Origin: Leptolyngbyaceae cyanobacterium SM1_4_3
GTDB taxonomy: Bacteria; Cyanobacteriota; Cyanobacteriia; Elainellales; Elainellaceae
DNA length: 34,265 bases
Assembly: GCA_012031415.1 (NCBI GenBank)
Contig: JAAUTN010000029.1
Location: forward strand, 1-34,265
Direction: 5' to 3'
A program made the position numbers and the translations under genes. Shown here piece after piece: positions 15,920-24,000 of the stretch. How positions within the stretch are numbered: the stretch's first letter is position 1; each line of letters begins with the position of its first letter. The notes below the pieces were generated by a model. It saw nothing but the letters and a program-made list of their open reading frames with translations, made no database searches and was not told where the DNA came from.

Positions 15920-15942
15920 GGGATGAGGGATGAGGGATGAGG
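15901..15942 (+). repeat. STRR-type heptanucleotide array (GATGAGG)6 bridging potC and potA
   Basis: Six perfect GATGAGG units. The potC TGA is at 15917-15919 in the third unit and the potA ATG at 15937-15939 in the sixth. Each unit also gives GAGG, which falls 8 nt before the ATG two units later, a good Shine-Dalgarno spacing. Confidence 0.95.
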
Positions 15943-17022
15943 GACGGTAGCGTTGTTTATTTGGATGGGGTGAGTAAGGTTTATCCAACGGCGGCGGGGG
16001 AGATTTTTGCGGCGCGGAATGTGACGATTGATGTGCAGCCGGGAGAGTTTTATTCACTGCTGGGGTCAAGTGGGTCGGGTAAGACGACAACATTGCGGCT
16101 GATTGGAGGGTTTGAAATTCCTGAATATGGGAGCGTTTGGATTGGGGGAGAAGAGGTGACGGAGCAGCCTCCCTATCAGCGTGATGTCCATACGGTGTTT
16201 CAAAGCTATGCGCTGTTTCCACATTTGACGGTGGCTGAGAATATTGCTTATCCGCTACGAATTGCTAAGACGGCTCGTGCTGAAATTGCTGGGCGGGTGG
16301 AGGAGTCGCTGCGAATGTTTCAGTTGGGGGGGATGGGCGATCGCCGTCCTTCTCAACTCTCCGGCGGACAGCAGCAGCGGGTTGCCCTGGCGCGGGCCCT
16401 GATTAGCCGCCCAAAAGTGTTACTGCTGGACGAACCGCTGTCTGCTCTGGATGCCAAAATTCGGGAGGAAGTGCGTCAGGAGCTACGTGATCTGCAAAAG
16501 CAAACTAATCTTACTTTTATCTATGTCACCCACGACCAGGAAGAAGCACTGGCGCTGTCCGATCGCATTGCCGTAATGCATAACGGTCAAGTACAGCAAA
16601 TTGGCACTCCTAAGCAAATCTACGATCGCCCTGGCTCATTGTTTGTGGCTCAGTTCATCGGCAAAGCCAATTTTCTCAAAGGCACGGTTCTCGAAACGAT
16701 TGGGGAAACGGCTGCGGTTGAGGTGAGCGGAATGAAGATTTGGGCTGCCGTAACGGGGCGATCGCCCTCCATTGGCAACGCTGTAACCCTGATGATTCGT
16801 CCGGAGCGAGTGCGTTTAGGCGAAACTGCTAAGACTGCTAAAGCAGACAATCAACTTTCTGGCAAAGTTGCTAGTGTTACCTATGTCGGTCAACTGATTG
16901 AGCTTAAGGTCGAAACGCCCATCGGCTCACTCACCGTCACACAGCTTAGCTCAACCGCAGACTTCAGCCTCGAACAGTCCCTCTCCTGGAATGTTAATGA
17001 CTGCATTCTTTTACCTGACTGA
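15937..17022 (+). CDS. potA: PotA-like ABC transporter ATP-binding protein
   Basis: Cytoplasmic ATPase of the polyamine/2-aminoethylphosphonate/iron class of ABC importers, most like PotA. Motifs: Walker A GSSGSGKT (43-50), Q-loop Q89, signature [15 protein letters not shown] (141-155), Walker B VLLLDE (161-166), H-loop H199, then a TOBE domain (about 280-361). At 361 residues the length is normal. The first three codons (ATG AGG GAC) come from the last heptamer of the array that also ends potC. With potC upstream and an aminobutyraldehyde dehydrogenase downstream, polyamine uptake is the best guess; substrate is inferred from context and similarity. Confidence 0.88.
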   Translation: MRDGSVVYLDGVSKVYPTAAGEIFAARNVTIDVQPGEFYSLLGSSGSGKTTTLRLIGGFEIPEYGSVWIGGEEVTEQPPYQRDVHTVFQSYALFPHLTVAENIAYPLRIAKTARAEIAGRVEESLRMFQLGGMGDRRPSQLSGGQQQRVALARALISRPKVLLLDEPLSALDAKIREEVRQELRDLQKQTNLTFIYVTHDQEEALALSDRIAVMHNGQVQQIGTPKQIYDRPGSLFVAQFIGKANFLKGTVLETIGETAAVEVSGMKIWAAVTGRSPSIGNAVTLMIRPERVRLGETAKTAKADNQLSGKVASVTYVGQLIELKVETPIGSLTVTQLSSTADFSLEQSLSWNVNDCILLPD

Positions 17023-17094
17023 TACGGAATCCATTTCGTAAAGAAGCACTATTTGGTGTGCGGGCGAAGCATTCGGCAAATGAATTGTCTCATT

Positions 17095-17186
17095 CCCAGG
17101 CTCCGCCTGGGGATGCTCATTCGGGAGGCTCTGCCTCTCGTCATGGGCTTGAGGCTCAGGTTTGTGATTTCCAGGCAAAGCTGGAA
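17095..17186. repeat. three-hairpin intergenic repeat
   Basis: Consecutive hairpins CCCAGGC-TCC-GCCTGGG (17095-17111), GAGGC-TCT-GCCTC (17125-17137) and TTCCAG-GCAAAG-CTGGAA (17169-17186). This CATTCCCAGGCTCCGCCTGG type is a familiar dispersed repeat of cyanobacterial genomes. Confidence 0.7.
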
Positions 17187-17204
17187 ACGAGGGTAAGAGT
17201 ACTT

Positions 17205-17237
17205 AGATCTGCGACTGCTCGAAGAAGTCGCAGATCT
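17205..17237. repeat. palindromic repeat, second copy of AGATCTGCGACT family
   Basis: AGATCTGCGACT (17205-17216) and AGTCGCAGATCT (17226-17237) around a 9-nt loop; same arms as the 13364-13400 palindrome but with a different centre (GCTCGAAGA). Confidence 0.85.
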
Positions 17238-17297
17238 CGACCCGTCACTAGATTCCAATTTTGAATTTTTAACTTTTCATCCATTCAAGAGGTTTTT

Positions 17298-18775
17298 ATG
17301 GACAAGCTGATTCATTATCCAATGGTGATTGGAGAAGAACTCGTCTCTACAGGTAGCGAAGATTTGATTGATCCCGCGACGGGAAAAGTTTTTGCCACTG
17401 TTGCCCTGGGCAGTAAGGCAGATGTTGATCAGGCGGTGGCGATCGCCAAACAAGCTCAAATTGTCTGGGCTGCTCTCTCCTATGGAGAACGCAGCGCAGC
17501 CATGCTAAAACTCGCCGATGCCCTGGAAGCCAAAAGTGAAGAACTGGCAAGGCTAGAAGCCAAAATTCCGGGAAGCCACTGAAACTCACCGTTGAAGGCG
17601 ACATTCCCTTTGCGATCGACAACCTGCGCTACTTTGGCTCCGTGCTGCGTCGTCAAGAAGGCAGCGCTGCCGGAAGCTACATCGGCGGCTACACCAGCCT
17701 GATTCGACGGGAACCGATCGGCGTAATCGGCGCAATTACCCCCTGGAACTATCCCTTTATGATGGCGATTTGGAAGCTTGGGCCAGCCCTGGCAGCAGGC
17801 AACGCCGTTGTGATCAAGCCCGCGCCCAATACACCCATCACCACCATTGAACTGGCGAAAATTGCTCTAGAGTGTGGCTTTCCTGCTGGATTGATCAACG
17901 TCGTCACAGGTGGAGCCGAGGTTGGCGAAGCCATTTGCACCCATCCCGACACCCGCATGATCAGCTTCACGGGCAGCACCCGCACAGGCAAGCGCATCGC
18001 CGAGCTAGCCAGCCCAATGGTCAAGCGTGTCACCCTGGAATTGGGTGGTAAAGCGCCTTTTGTCGTCTTTGCAGATGCCGACATTGAAGCAGCGGCTCAT
18101 GGTGCTGTAGCGGCTTCCTACGTCAACAGCGGACAAGACTGCACCGCCGCCACTCGAATCTACGTGCAAAACGAGGCGTTTGACCAGTTCCTCAGCCGCT
18201 TTACCAATCTGTCTAAGCAGGTGAAGGTCGGCAATCCATTTGAGGAAGGCACGGACATTGGTCCACTGGTCAGCGAAACCCAGCGGCTCAAGGTCAAAGG
18301 CTATGTCGAAGAAGCTCGTCAGCAGGGAATTAAGGTGGCGCTGGGTGGCGAACTGCCAGAAGGCGAAGGCTTTTACTACCCGCCAACCATCCTGGTCGAT
18401 GCGCCCGAAGATGCAAACTGCGTCTGTGAAGAAATCTTTGGCCCTGTCGTCGTTGTCAATCGCTTCTCAGATGAGGCTGAAGCAATCAAGTTAGCAAATA
18501 ACACCCCCTACGGCTTGGCAGGCAGCGTGTGGACGCTCAATGTGCAGCGAGCCATGCGAATGTCAGCCGCGATGGAGTGCGGTACGGTCTGGGTAAATGA
18601 CCACATCCCGATCGCCAGCGAAATGCCACATGGTGGCTTCAAGCAAAGCGGCATCGGCAAAGATATGTCCTACTACGCACTAGAGGAATATACCGTCGTT
18701 AAGCACGTTGTGTTTGACAACACCGGAGAACAGCGCAAACCCTGGCACGCTGTCGTTTTAGGGGAAGCAAATTAG
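17298..18775 (+). CDS. patD: gamma-aminobutyraldehyde dehydrogenase (PatD/YdcW-like), apparent frameshift
   Basis: NAD-dependent aldehyde dehydrogenase closest to bacterial aminobutyraldehyde dehydrogenases that oxidise 4-aminobutanal, from putrescine, to GABA. Segments close to E. coli YdcW include TSLIRREPIGVIGAITPWNYP, MISFTGSTRTGK, catalytic Glu in ELGGKAP (about 248) and catalytic Cys in YVNSGQDCTAATRIY (about 282). The frame breaks at 17562-17565, where AAAA seems to lack one A: adding it restores ...EAKNSGKPLKLTVEGD... and makes 493 codons including the stop. Without the correction the first frame ends at 17582. It lies 275 bp after the PotA-like gene, which fits polyamine import followed by breakdown. 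The exact aldehyde is inferred. Confidence 0.85.
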
Positions 18776-18856
18776 AATAGCCAATTTTGCCAAAATCTTT
18801 CCTGATGAGAGGGGTGCAATGGGAATAAAGGAATGGTAGATGCACCCTGATTTAAT

Positions 18857-18884
18857 CCCTGGCTTTGGCTGGGGGTTTTCTTTT
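18857..18884 (+). terminator. Rho-independent terminator after patD
   Basis: Seven-pair stem (two wobbles) CCCTGGC (18857-18863), loop TTTG, GCTGGGG (18868-18874), then GTTTTCTTTT. Confidence 0.6.
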
Positions 18885-18965
18885 GATACCTACAGTTCTA
18901 AAGATGGAATCAGCCCCTAGGATAGACTTGAGGTAGTGAAAGAAATAGTTTGACTTTAGGGCTGT

Positions 18966-20027
18966 ATGACCACTCGACCAGACGCGATCAGGCAAAGTGA
19001 GTTGCTCAATCAGCTAGTGCTTGACCGTAACAGCCTAGAAGAATTGGGGCGGGTCGAAGTGTTGTGGATATATCCTCTCAAGCATCAGGTATTGGGGTTT
19101 GTCTGCAAGTCGGGTTTTTGGGGCGCTAAAAAGGCAGCGTTTAAGTTAGCCCAGATTTCGACTTTAGGCGCGAACGGCATTTTGACGCAAGGGCAGTTTG
19201 AGGAAACAGATGCCGACAAGGTTCGCAAACTGGAATCTGTAATCGGTCATGAAATCTGGAGCGATGCAGGCAACAAGGTTGGCAAAATCACAGATTATCT
19301 GTTTAGTCTGCGAAGCGGGTCTATTACTCAATACCTCTTCATTTCCAGCGGGTGGGGCGGCATTGCGGGGGATGTATATCAGCTTCCGCCGACTCAAGTT
19401 CTGAGCATCGGCAGCAAGCGAGTTCTAGTTTCAGAAGCCGCAGCCCATAACGGCACCCTCTATCGGGAGGGTATTAAACAGAAGCTAACAAAAGCTGGAG
19501 ATGTGTTGAAGGAAGATTATGTGCAGGCGACCCAGGAGTGGCGATCGCTCACCCAACGCGCCCAATCTGCCACCGAAGACGCAAAAGGACGACTACAAAC
19601 GTTAGCGGAACAGGCAAAAGAACGTGCCCACCTCCTGTCTCAACAGGCAAAGCAAAAAGCCCAAACGCTCAGCGAACAGATCAAGACTGAATCTCAAACG
19701 ATCGCTCAGCAGGCAAAGGAAAGAAGCCAAACACTAGCAGATCAAGTTAAGGAGCGGACTCAAACGATAGGGAAACAGGTAGAGGAAGGCATTCAGACCT
19801 TGACCGTGCAGGCTGAGGAAATCTTTGACCCGGATGTGAAACACGCTCCAAACAGTTCACCATCTGCACCGGATACGACTCCTTCAAATTCAACAACCTC
19901 TTTTAGCGAGTCAGAGATGGCGTGGGATTCGGATGATTGGGGCGATCGCCCCGACGAATCTGCTCAATCTGCTGAGTCTGCTCAATCTAACCAGTCTGGC
20001 AACGACGACGATGAGCCTTGGCTCTGA
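18966..20027 (+). CDS. PRC-barrel protein with apolipoprotein-like helical repeats
   Basis: Cyanobacterial PRC-barrel protein. Two PRC-barrel-like beta domains occupy about 14-90 (LGRVEVLWIYPLKHQVLGFVC) and 93-165 (IGHEIWSDAGNKVGKITDYLF). They are followed by about 100 residues of amphipathic 11-residue-type repeats (QAKERAHLLSQQAKQKAQTL, QIKTESQTIAQQAKERSQTL), as in LEA or apolipoprotein-like helices, and an acidic disordered tail ending DDDEPWL. No signal peptide. PRC barrels bind proteins or RNA in RimM and photosynthetic reaction-centre H subunits; the helical part suggests membrane-surface or stress-related binding. Function is not established. Confidence 0.85.
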   Translation: MTTRPDAIRQSELLNQLVLDRNSLEELGRVEVLWIYPLKHQVLGFVCKSGFWGAKKAAFKLAQISTLGANGILTQGQFEETDADKVRKLESVIGHEIWSDAGNKVGKITDYLFSLRSGSITQYLFISSGWGGIAGDVYQLPPTQVLSIGSKRVLVSEAAAHNGTLYREGIKQKLTKAGDVLKEDYVQATQEWRSLTQRAQSATEDAKGRLQTLAEQAKERAHLLSQQAKQKAQTLSEQIKTESQTIAQQAKERSQTLADQVKERTQTIGKQVEEGIQTLTVQAEEIFDPDVKHAPNSSPSAPDTTPSNSTTSFSESEMAWDSDDWGDRPDESAQSAESAQSNQSGNDDDEPWL

Positions 20028-20032
20028 CCGAT

Positions 20033-20060
20033 GAAAAAAGGCGCACCAGTCTGTGCGCCT
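20033..20060 (-). terminator. Rho-independent terminator for the sugar transferase gene
   Basis: Perfect 8-bp hairpin AGGCGCAC (20039-20046)/GTGCGCCT (20053-20060), preceded on the plus strand by a run of A, which is the T-tract of a minus-strand transcript. The stem may also end transcription of the upstream plus-strand gene. Confidence 0.75.
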
Positions 20061-20107
20061 GTAAATTTATGCTTCAACCGTGCTTCAACCAAATTTGAAG
20101 GTGGGTT

Positions 20108-20806
20108 TTAGTAAGCTCCGCTCTTGTTCAAGACAGACTGAATCGTTTTCAGGATTAGAGCGATGTCATAGCTAACCGACCATTTTTCCTGGTAGGCAAT
20201 GTCCATCTTAACGATGTCTTCAAAATCTTCGACGGTAGAGCGACCGTTAGCCTGCCATTCACCTGTGATTCCAGGCTTGACTAGTAGACGCTGATAGTGA
20301 TGACGCTTGTACTTCATTACCTCGTCCACGGTGGGTGGACGAGTGCCAACTAGACTCATTTCCCCTTTGAGAACATTCCAAAATTGGGGAAGTTCATCCA
20401 GGCTAGTACGGCGCAGGAAGCGACCAACTTTGGTGACGCGAGGGTCGTTGCGGTTTTTGAAGATGTTGCCCTTTGCCTGATTGTGAACCAGATGCTTCAG
20501 GTTATCAGCTTCTACAACCATTGAACGAAACTTCCAGATGCGGAAAGTATTGCCGTTCAGCCCGCAACGGATTTGGCTATAGAAGATTGGTCCAGGGTTG
20601 TCAAACTGGATGGCGATCGCCACTGGAATTGCTACAAGTGTAGTAATCGCTAGACCAACCAGCGCTCCCAGGATATCAATCAGGCGCTTAGCCTTGCTAT
20701 TTATAGAAGGATGCACCTCTGCGGAAGAGGCGATGATCTCGTTCAAGTGAGCCAGCGCAGGTGAGTGAGTTAACAAGGAAGAAGGAGGGTTGGAAGTGGT
20801 AATCAC
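20108..20806 (-). CDS. polyprenyl-phosphate sugar phosphotransferase (bacterial sugar transferase family)
   Basis: Initiating enzyme of exopolysaccharide or lipopolysaccharide unit synthesis, which transfers a sugar-1-phosphate to undecaprenyl phosphate in the inner membrane (WcaJ/RfbP/PglC class, PF02397). After a 38-residue N-terminal tail come the amphipathic KRLIDI lead, a hydrophobic re-entrant helix (about 46-66), the [12 protein letters not shown] motif, WKFRSM (91-96), the catalytic Asp-Glu in [25 protein letters not shown] (134-158), and the C-terminal [12 protein letters not shown]. The domain is the short form without extra N-terminal membrane helices. The start is GTG, with a GAGGAG 13 nt before it. 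It is a single gene here, with no polysaccharide cluster alongside. Confidence 0.93.
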   Translation of the reverse strand: MITTSNPPSSLLTHSPALAHLNEIIASSAEVHPSINSKAKRLIDILGALVGLAITTLVAIPVAIAIQFDNPGPIFYSQIRCGLNGNTFRIWKFRSMVVEADNLKHLVHNQAKGNIFKNRNDPRVTKVGRFLRRTSLDELPQFWNVLKGEMSLVGTRPPTVDEVMKYKRHHYQRLLVKPGITGEWQANGRSTVEDFEDIVKMDIAYQEKWSVSYDIALILKTIQSVLNKSGAY

Positions 20807-20880
20807 GATTCGCAGTTTTCTCCTCTACAGGTCTGTTGGCTGAAAGTCAACCTTCTGTAACTATAGGAGGCAAATCTTTG

Positions 20881-20927
20881 ATCGAGCCAGTGAAATGGGC
20901 TGCATTTGCCCAATCTTTGAACTCGAT
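20881..20927. other. nested inverted repeat upstream of the sugar transferase gene
   Basis: ATCGAG (20881-20886) pairs with CTCGAT (20922-20927) and inside it TGGGC (20896-20900) pairs with GCCCA (20908-20912), leaving two internal strands of 9 nt each and a 7-nt loop. It could be an RNA leader structure or an operator; nothing identifies a binding factor. Confidence 0.3.
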
Positions 20928-21083
20928 TAGAGTTTTATAAAGTTCCAATGTACTGAACTTCCGTAAAAGAATGCTTTTGACAGGGTTAAATATGAGATTT
21001 GGCGGGTAAAAATTCGCACAAATACTGTAGTGCAACACCTGTCATGCAGTCCAACTCTGCCAGTTTCCCAAACTTCTAACGCT

Positions 21084-24000
21084 TTATTCCTGGGTTAGCA
21101 CCCCTAACCCAACGGTGAGCGGTTCTGATAGCTTTTGGTGTGTGCTGGCTGTAATCGTGCTGAGATAGCTGCGGAAGTGATTCCACTGCTGATAGTTAGG
21201 GCGATAGGTTTGGCTCTCGAGTTTTTGGAACAGCGGAGCCGCTAAGAGCATTTGATAGTCTGGATTCTGCCTGGATTGGGGAGCCAGTAAATCAGCGTAT
21301 TTTTCTGTGGGAACCAGTCCAGGCGGAAGGTGTCCTTCCAGGAGAGCAAGAATGTGTAGACGACAAGCTTGGGTATTAATGCCTCGCCGCTCTAACATTT
21401 GCATGATTTGAGGGAGAGAGAGGGGCTGGTCGGGAAAGGCTCTGAGCAATTCCATTAACAAGAAATAGTCGCTGTATTGCTGGCGGGGCAGGTTGAGTAC
21501 CTGGGGATGGAGCGGTAGGGTTGCCAGCCCATAAGCGACTCGGCTACAGGTAGGGAGGCGGTTTTCTTGAGTGGAGCCAGCGCGACTGTTGGTATAAGTG
21601 TCTTGGATGATGGTGGCATTCGGCAGTTTTTGTCGGAGCCAGCGGGCGATCGCCCAAAGGAAGCCGTGCCGCCCGTACAAATCACCTGATTAATCGACTG
21701 AATCGGTACACCAGTTTGAGTGAGCAAAGCATTCAATTCTCGGTTTAGCCGCTGAATGTAAGGCAACAGCACCCGACTGCCCAATTCGCGGCGCATCACC
21801 GTCCACTGCTGGTCGCCCAATTCTAGGTTAAATTGGTCTTGCTGTTGCAGGATAAGTTTCAAGTATCTCGCGGCTTCCAGTAAGCTTTGCCCTATTGGTA
21901 AGCTTTCAAGTCGCTGCTGTAATCGCTGTCGGTTGAGAGGGTCTGGCTCTCCAGGTGAGGGTAGATTCAAGCTCTCTAGTCCTAAGCTATCCCAGGTCAT
22001 CGTTTTAGATGCCGATTCAGACGGCTGCCAGTGCCATCCGTCTACAAAAGCACCCGGTTTGGCGGTCTGCCCTGAACCAATGTAAGTATCAGAATTGCCT
22101 CGACGAGGCTGACGTGACCAGGTAGGATACAGCAATTGGCAAATGATATCCTGATCTAGCGCTTTGCCAGCATAGGGTAAGCTGCGAAGGGTGAAGTCTT
22201 GATAGGTCAAATTTCGTAAATCGCTAGGCAAGTCAACCAGCGCCATCTCGGTGACACTTGCCCCAGCGCTAATGACCAGGGTGTTGCCCTGCCAATCGGT
22301 GTTGTAAAGGTAGGGTTTTTGGGAGAGGTTGTTGGGCAATACAACTGCTCGACCATCTGAACTACGCAATCCAGATAGGAGGGTGGCGATCGCCTCTTCA
22401 ATAAAGAAAATTTGCTCTGGATGGGCAACCAGTTTGGCTCCCAGCACCGCTTCTCGAATGTTAAAGGTGTAGGTGTCTGACCAATTGGCGGGATAGCCCA
22501 TGACTACACCAGCAAGCTGGCGTAGTGCTGTTTGAAAAGTGGCTGCATCCAGTCCAACGGCTGCACAATCTAGGGCTGAAGGGGTTGGGGTAGACAGGCG
22601 ATGATAGCTGAGGGTTGCTAATAGGGTTTGCAAGGACTGATGCAGCCAACTCATTTCTAGCTGATGCTGATCAGACCACTGCAAAACTGGCTCCCAGCCT
22701 GAAGTCTGGGGGGAATAATGGGGAACGCCGAGGCTAAGATAAGGCTTGAAGTCTCGCAGCAATAGTTTGGTGGAATCTGTGTCGATTGCTCCGCTGGACT
22801 GGTTGCGCTGGTTGAGGTCAAGGGCAAGAGAGCCAATTGCCACCGAGGTGACAGCGTTTTGATCCTGGGTTGGGGACGGTAGGTTAGGGTCTGTAGGGGT
22901 GTCGCGCCCAGTAGACAGGTAGGCGATCGCAGGCAATCGAAATGACTTGTCTGCAACAAAGCCGCCTTGATCTTGAGGTCGCGCCTCTGACCAGTAGATT
23001 GGATAAAGTTCGCAGGTTGGGCGGTTAAGCAGAACGGCAGAGATTCCCGTTGTACCAAAGTCAATTCCTAGATACCAATCTTTATCAGTTAGCTCGTCGG
23101 CGGATTCGCCGGATGGAGTTTCACCGTGAAGTTCTGCCTCCAGACCGGGTAGCCCAAAGCTCGGATCAAGCAAAGCAATGTCTGGGAAGGGGTTGGCATC
23201 ATCCAGGCGGACAGCGGGGAGATCGGTCGGGTCATAGTCGGCAGGAAGGCGATCGCTCCAGTCGTCTATTCCATCTTCTTGGGTTTCGGTAGGCGTTTCG
23301 GGGACTGCAATCTCTTGTTCTGGAGAAGGGGCGATCGCAGAGTCGCTCAGGTTATCTTCAGGAACAAGTTCAAGTTCTGCGGCAGGGGTTATTTCAAGGT
23401 CTATCTCAGACTCTAACTTTGGCTCCATCAAATCTGTAGAAGAGTCAGTTAGTTCTTCATCGGGTAAGAGTCCAGACGTTATTTCTGACTCTGGCTCAGA
23501 TTCGACTATCAGATCTGGTGTCAGTTCTGCAAGTTCTGCATCAGCCCTTGCATCTGGGTCAAATGCCTCCGTCAGGTCTGAATTTAGAGTTTTTTTTTCA
23601 GAGTCTTCAGAGTCTGGTGGCTCTATTCCAAGAAAATCAAGATCATCTGATTCAGAACTGGAATCTATCTCAAAGGGAGGTAAATCGGTCGCAGAGCCAT
23701 ACTCAGCCTCAGCCTCTAGCTTGCCCGCCTCAGCCGTATACAAATCAGTTGTAGACCCATATTCAACTGGAGGAAGCGCTTCCAGGAAGTCTAGATCAGT
23801 TGCAGAGCCATATTCGACGGGCGGTTCAGGTTCGGGGAAAGCATTTTCTAGTGTCCAACCTTCAAAGTTAGTCTCTAAATCTGATGATGGCGGCTCAAAG
23901 TCACTAAGTTCGTCAACCTGATTTGACGATACAACGGGAGGTTCTGTTGGTTCTACTTCGGGTGCCTGCTGAAACAGGCTATCTAGCCCTTCTAGGGTGA

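Noticed and set aside
15901-15942. Heptamer array as an on/off phase switch for potA
   Set aside because: The last unit always carries the in-frame ATG, and potC always stops at the same unit, so copy-number change does not shift either frame.
20847-21038. 63-codon minus-strand frame between the sugar transferase and the giant gene
   Set aside because: No ribosome site, AT-rich composition, and it covers the nested inverted repeat; looks like chance.
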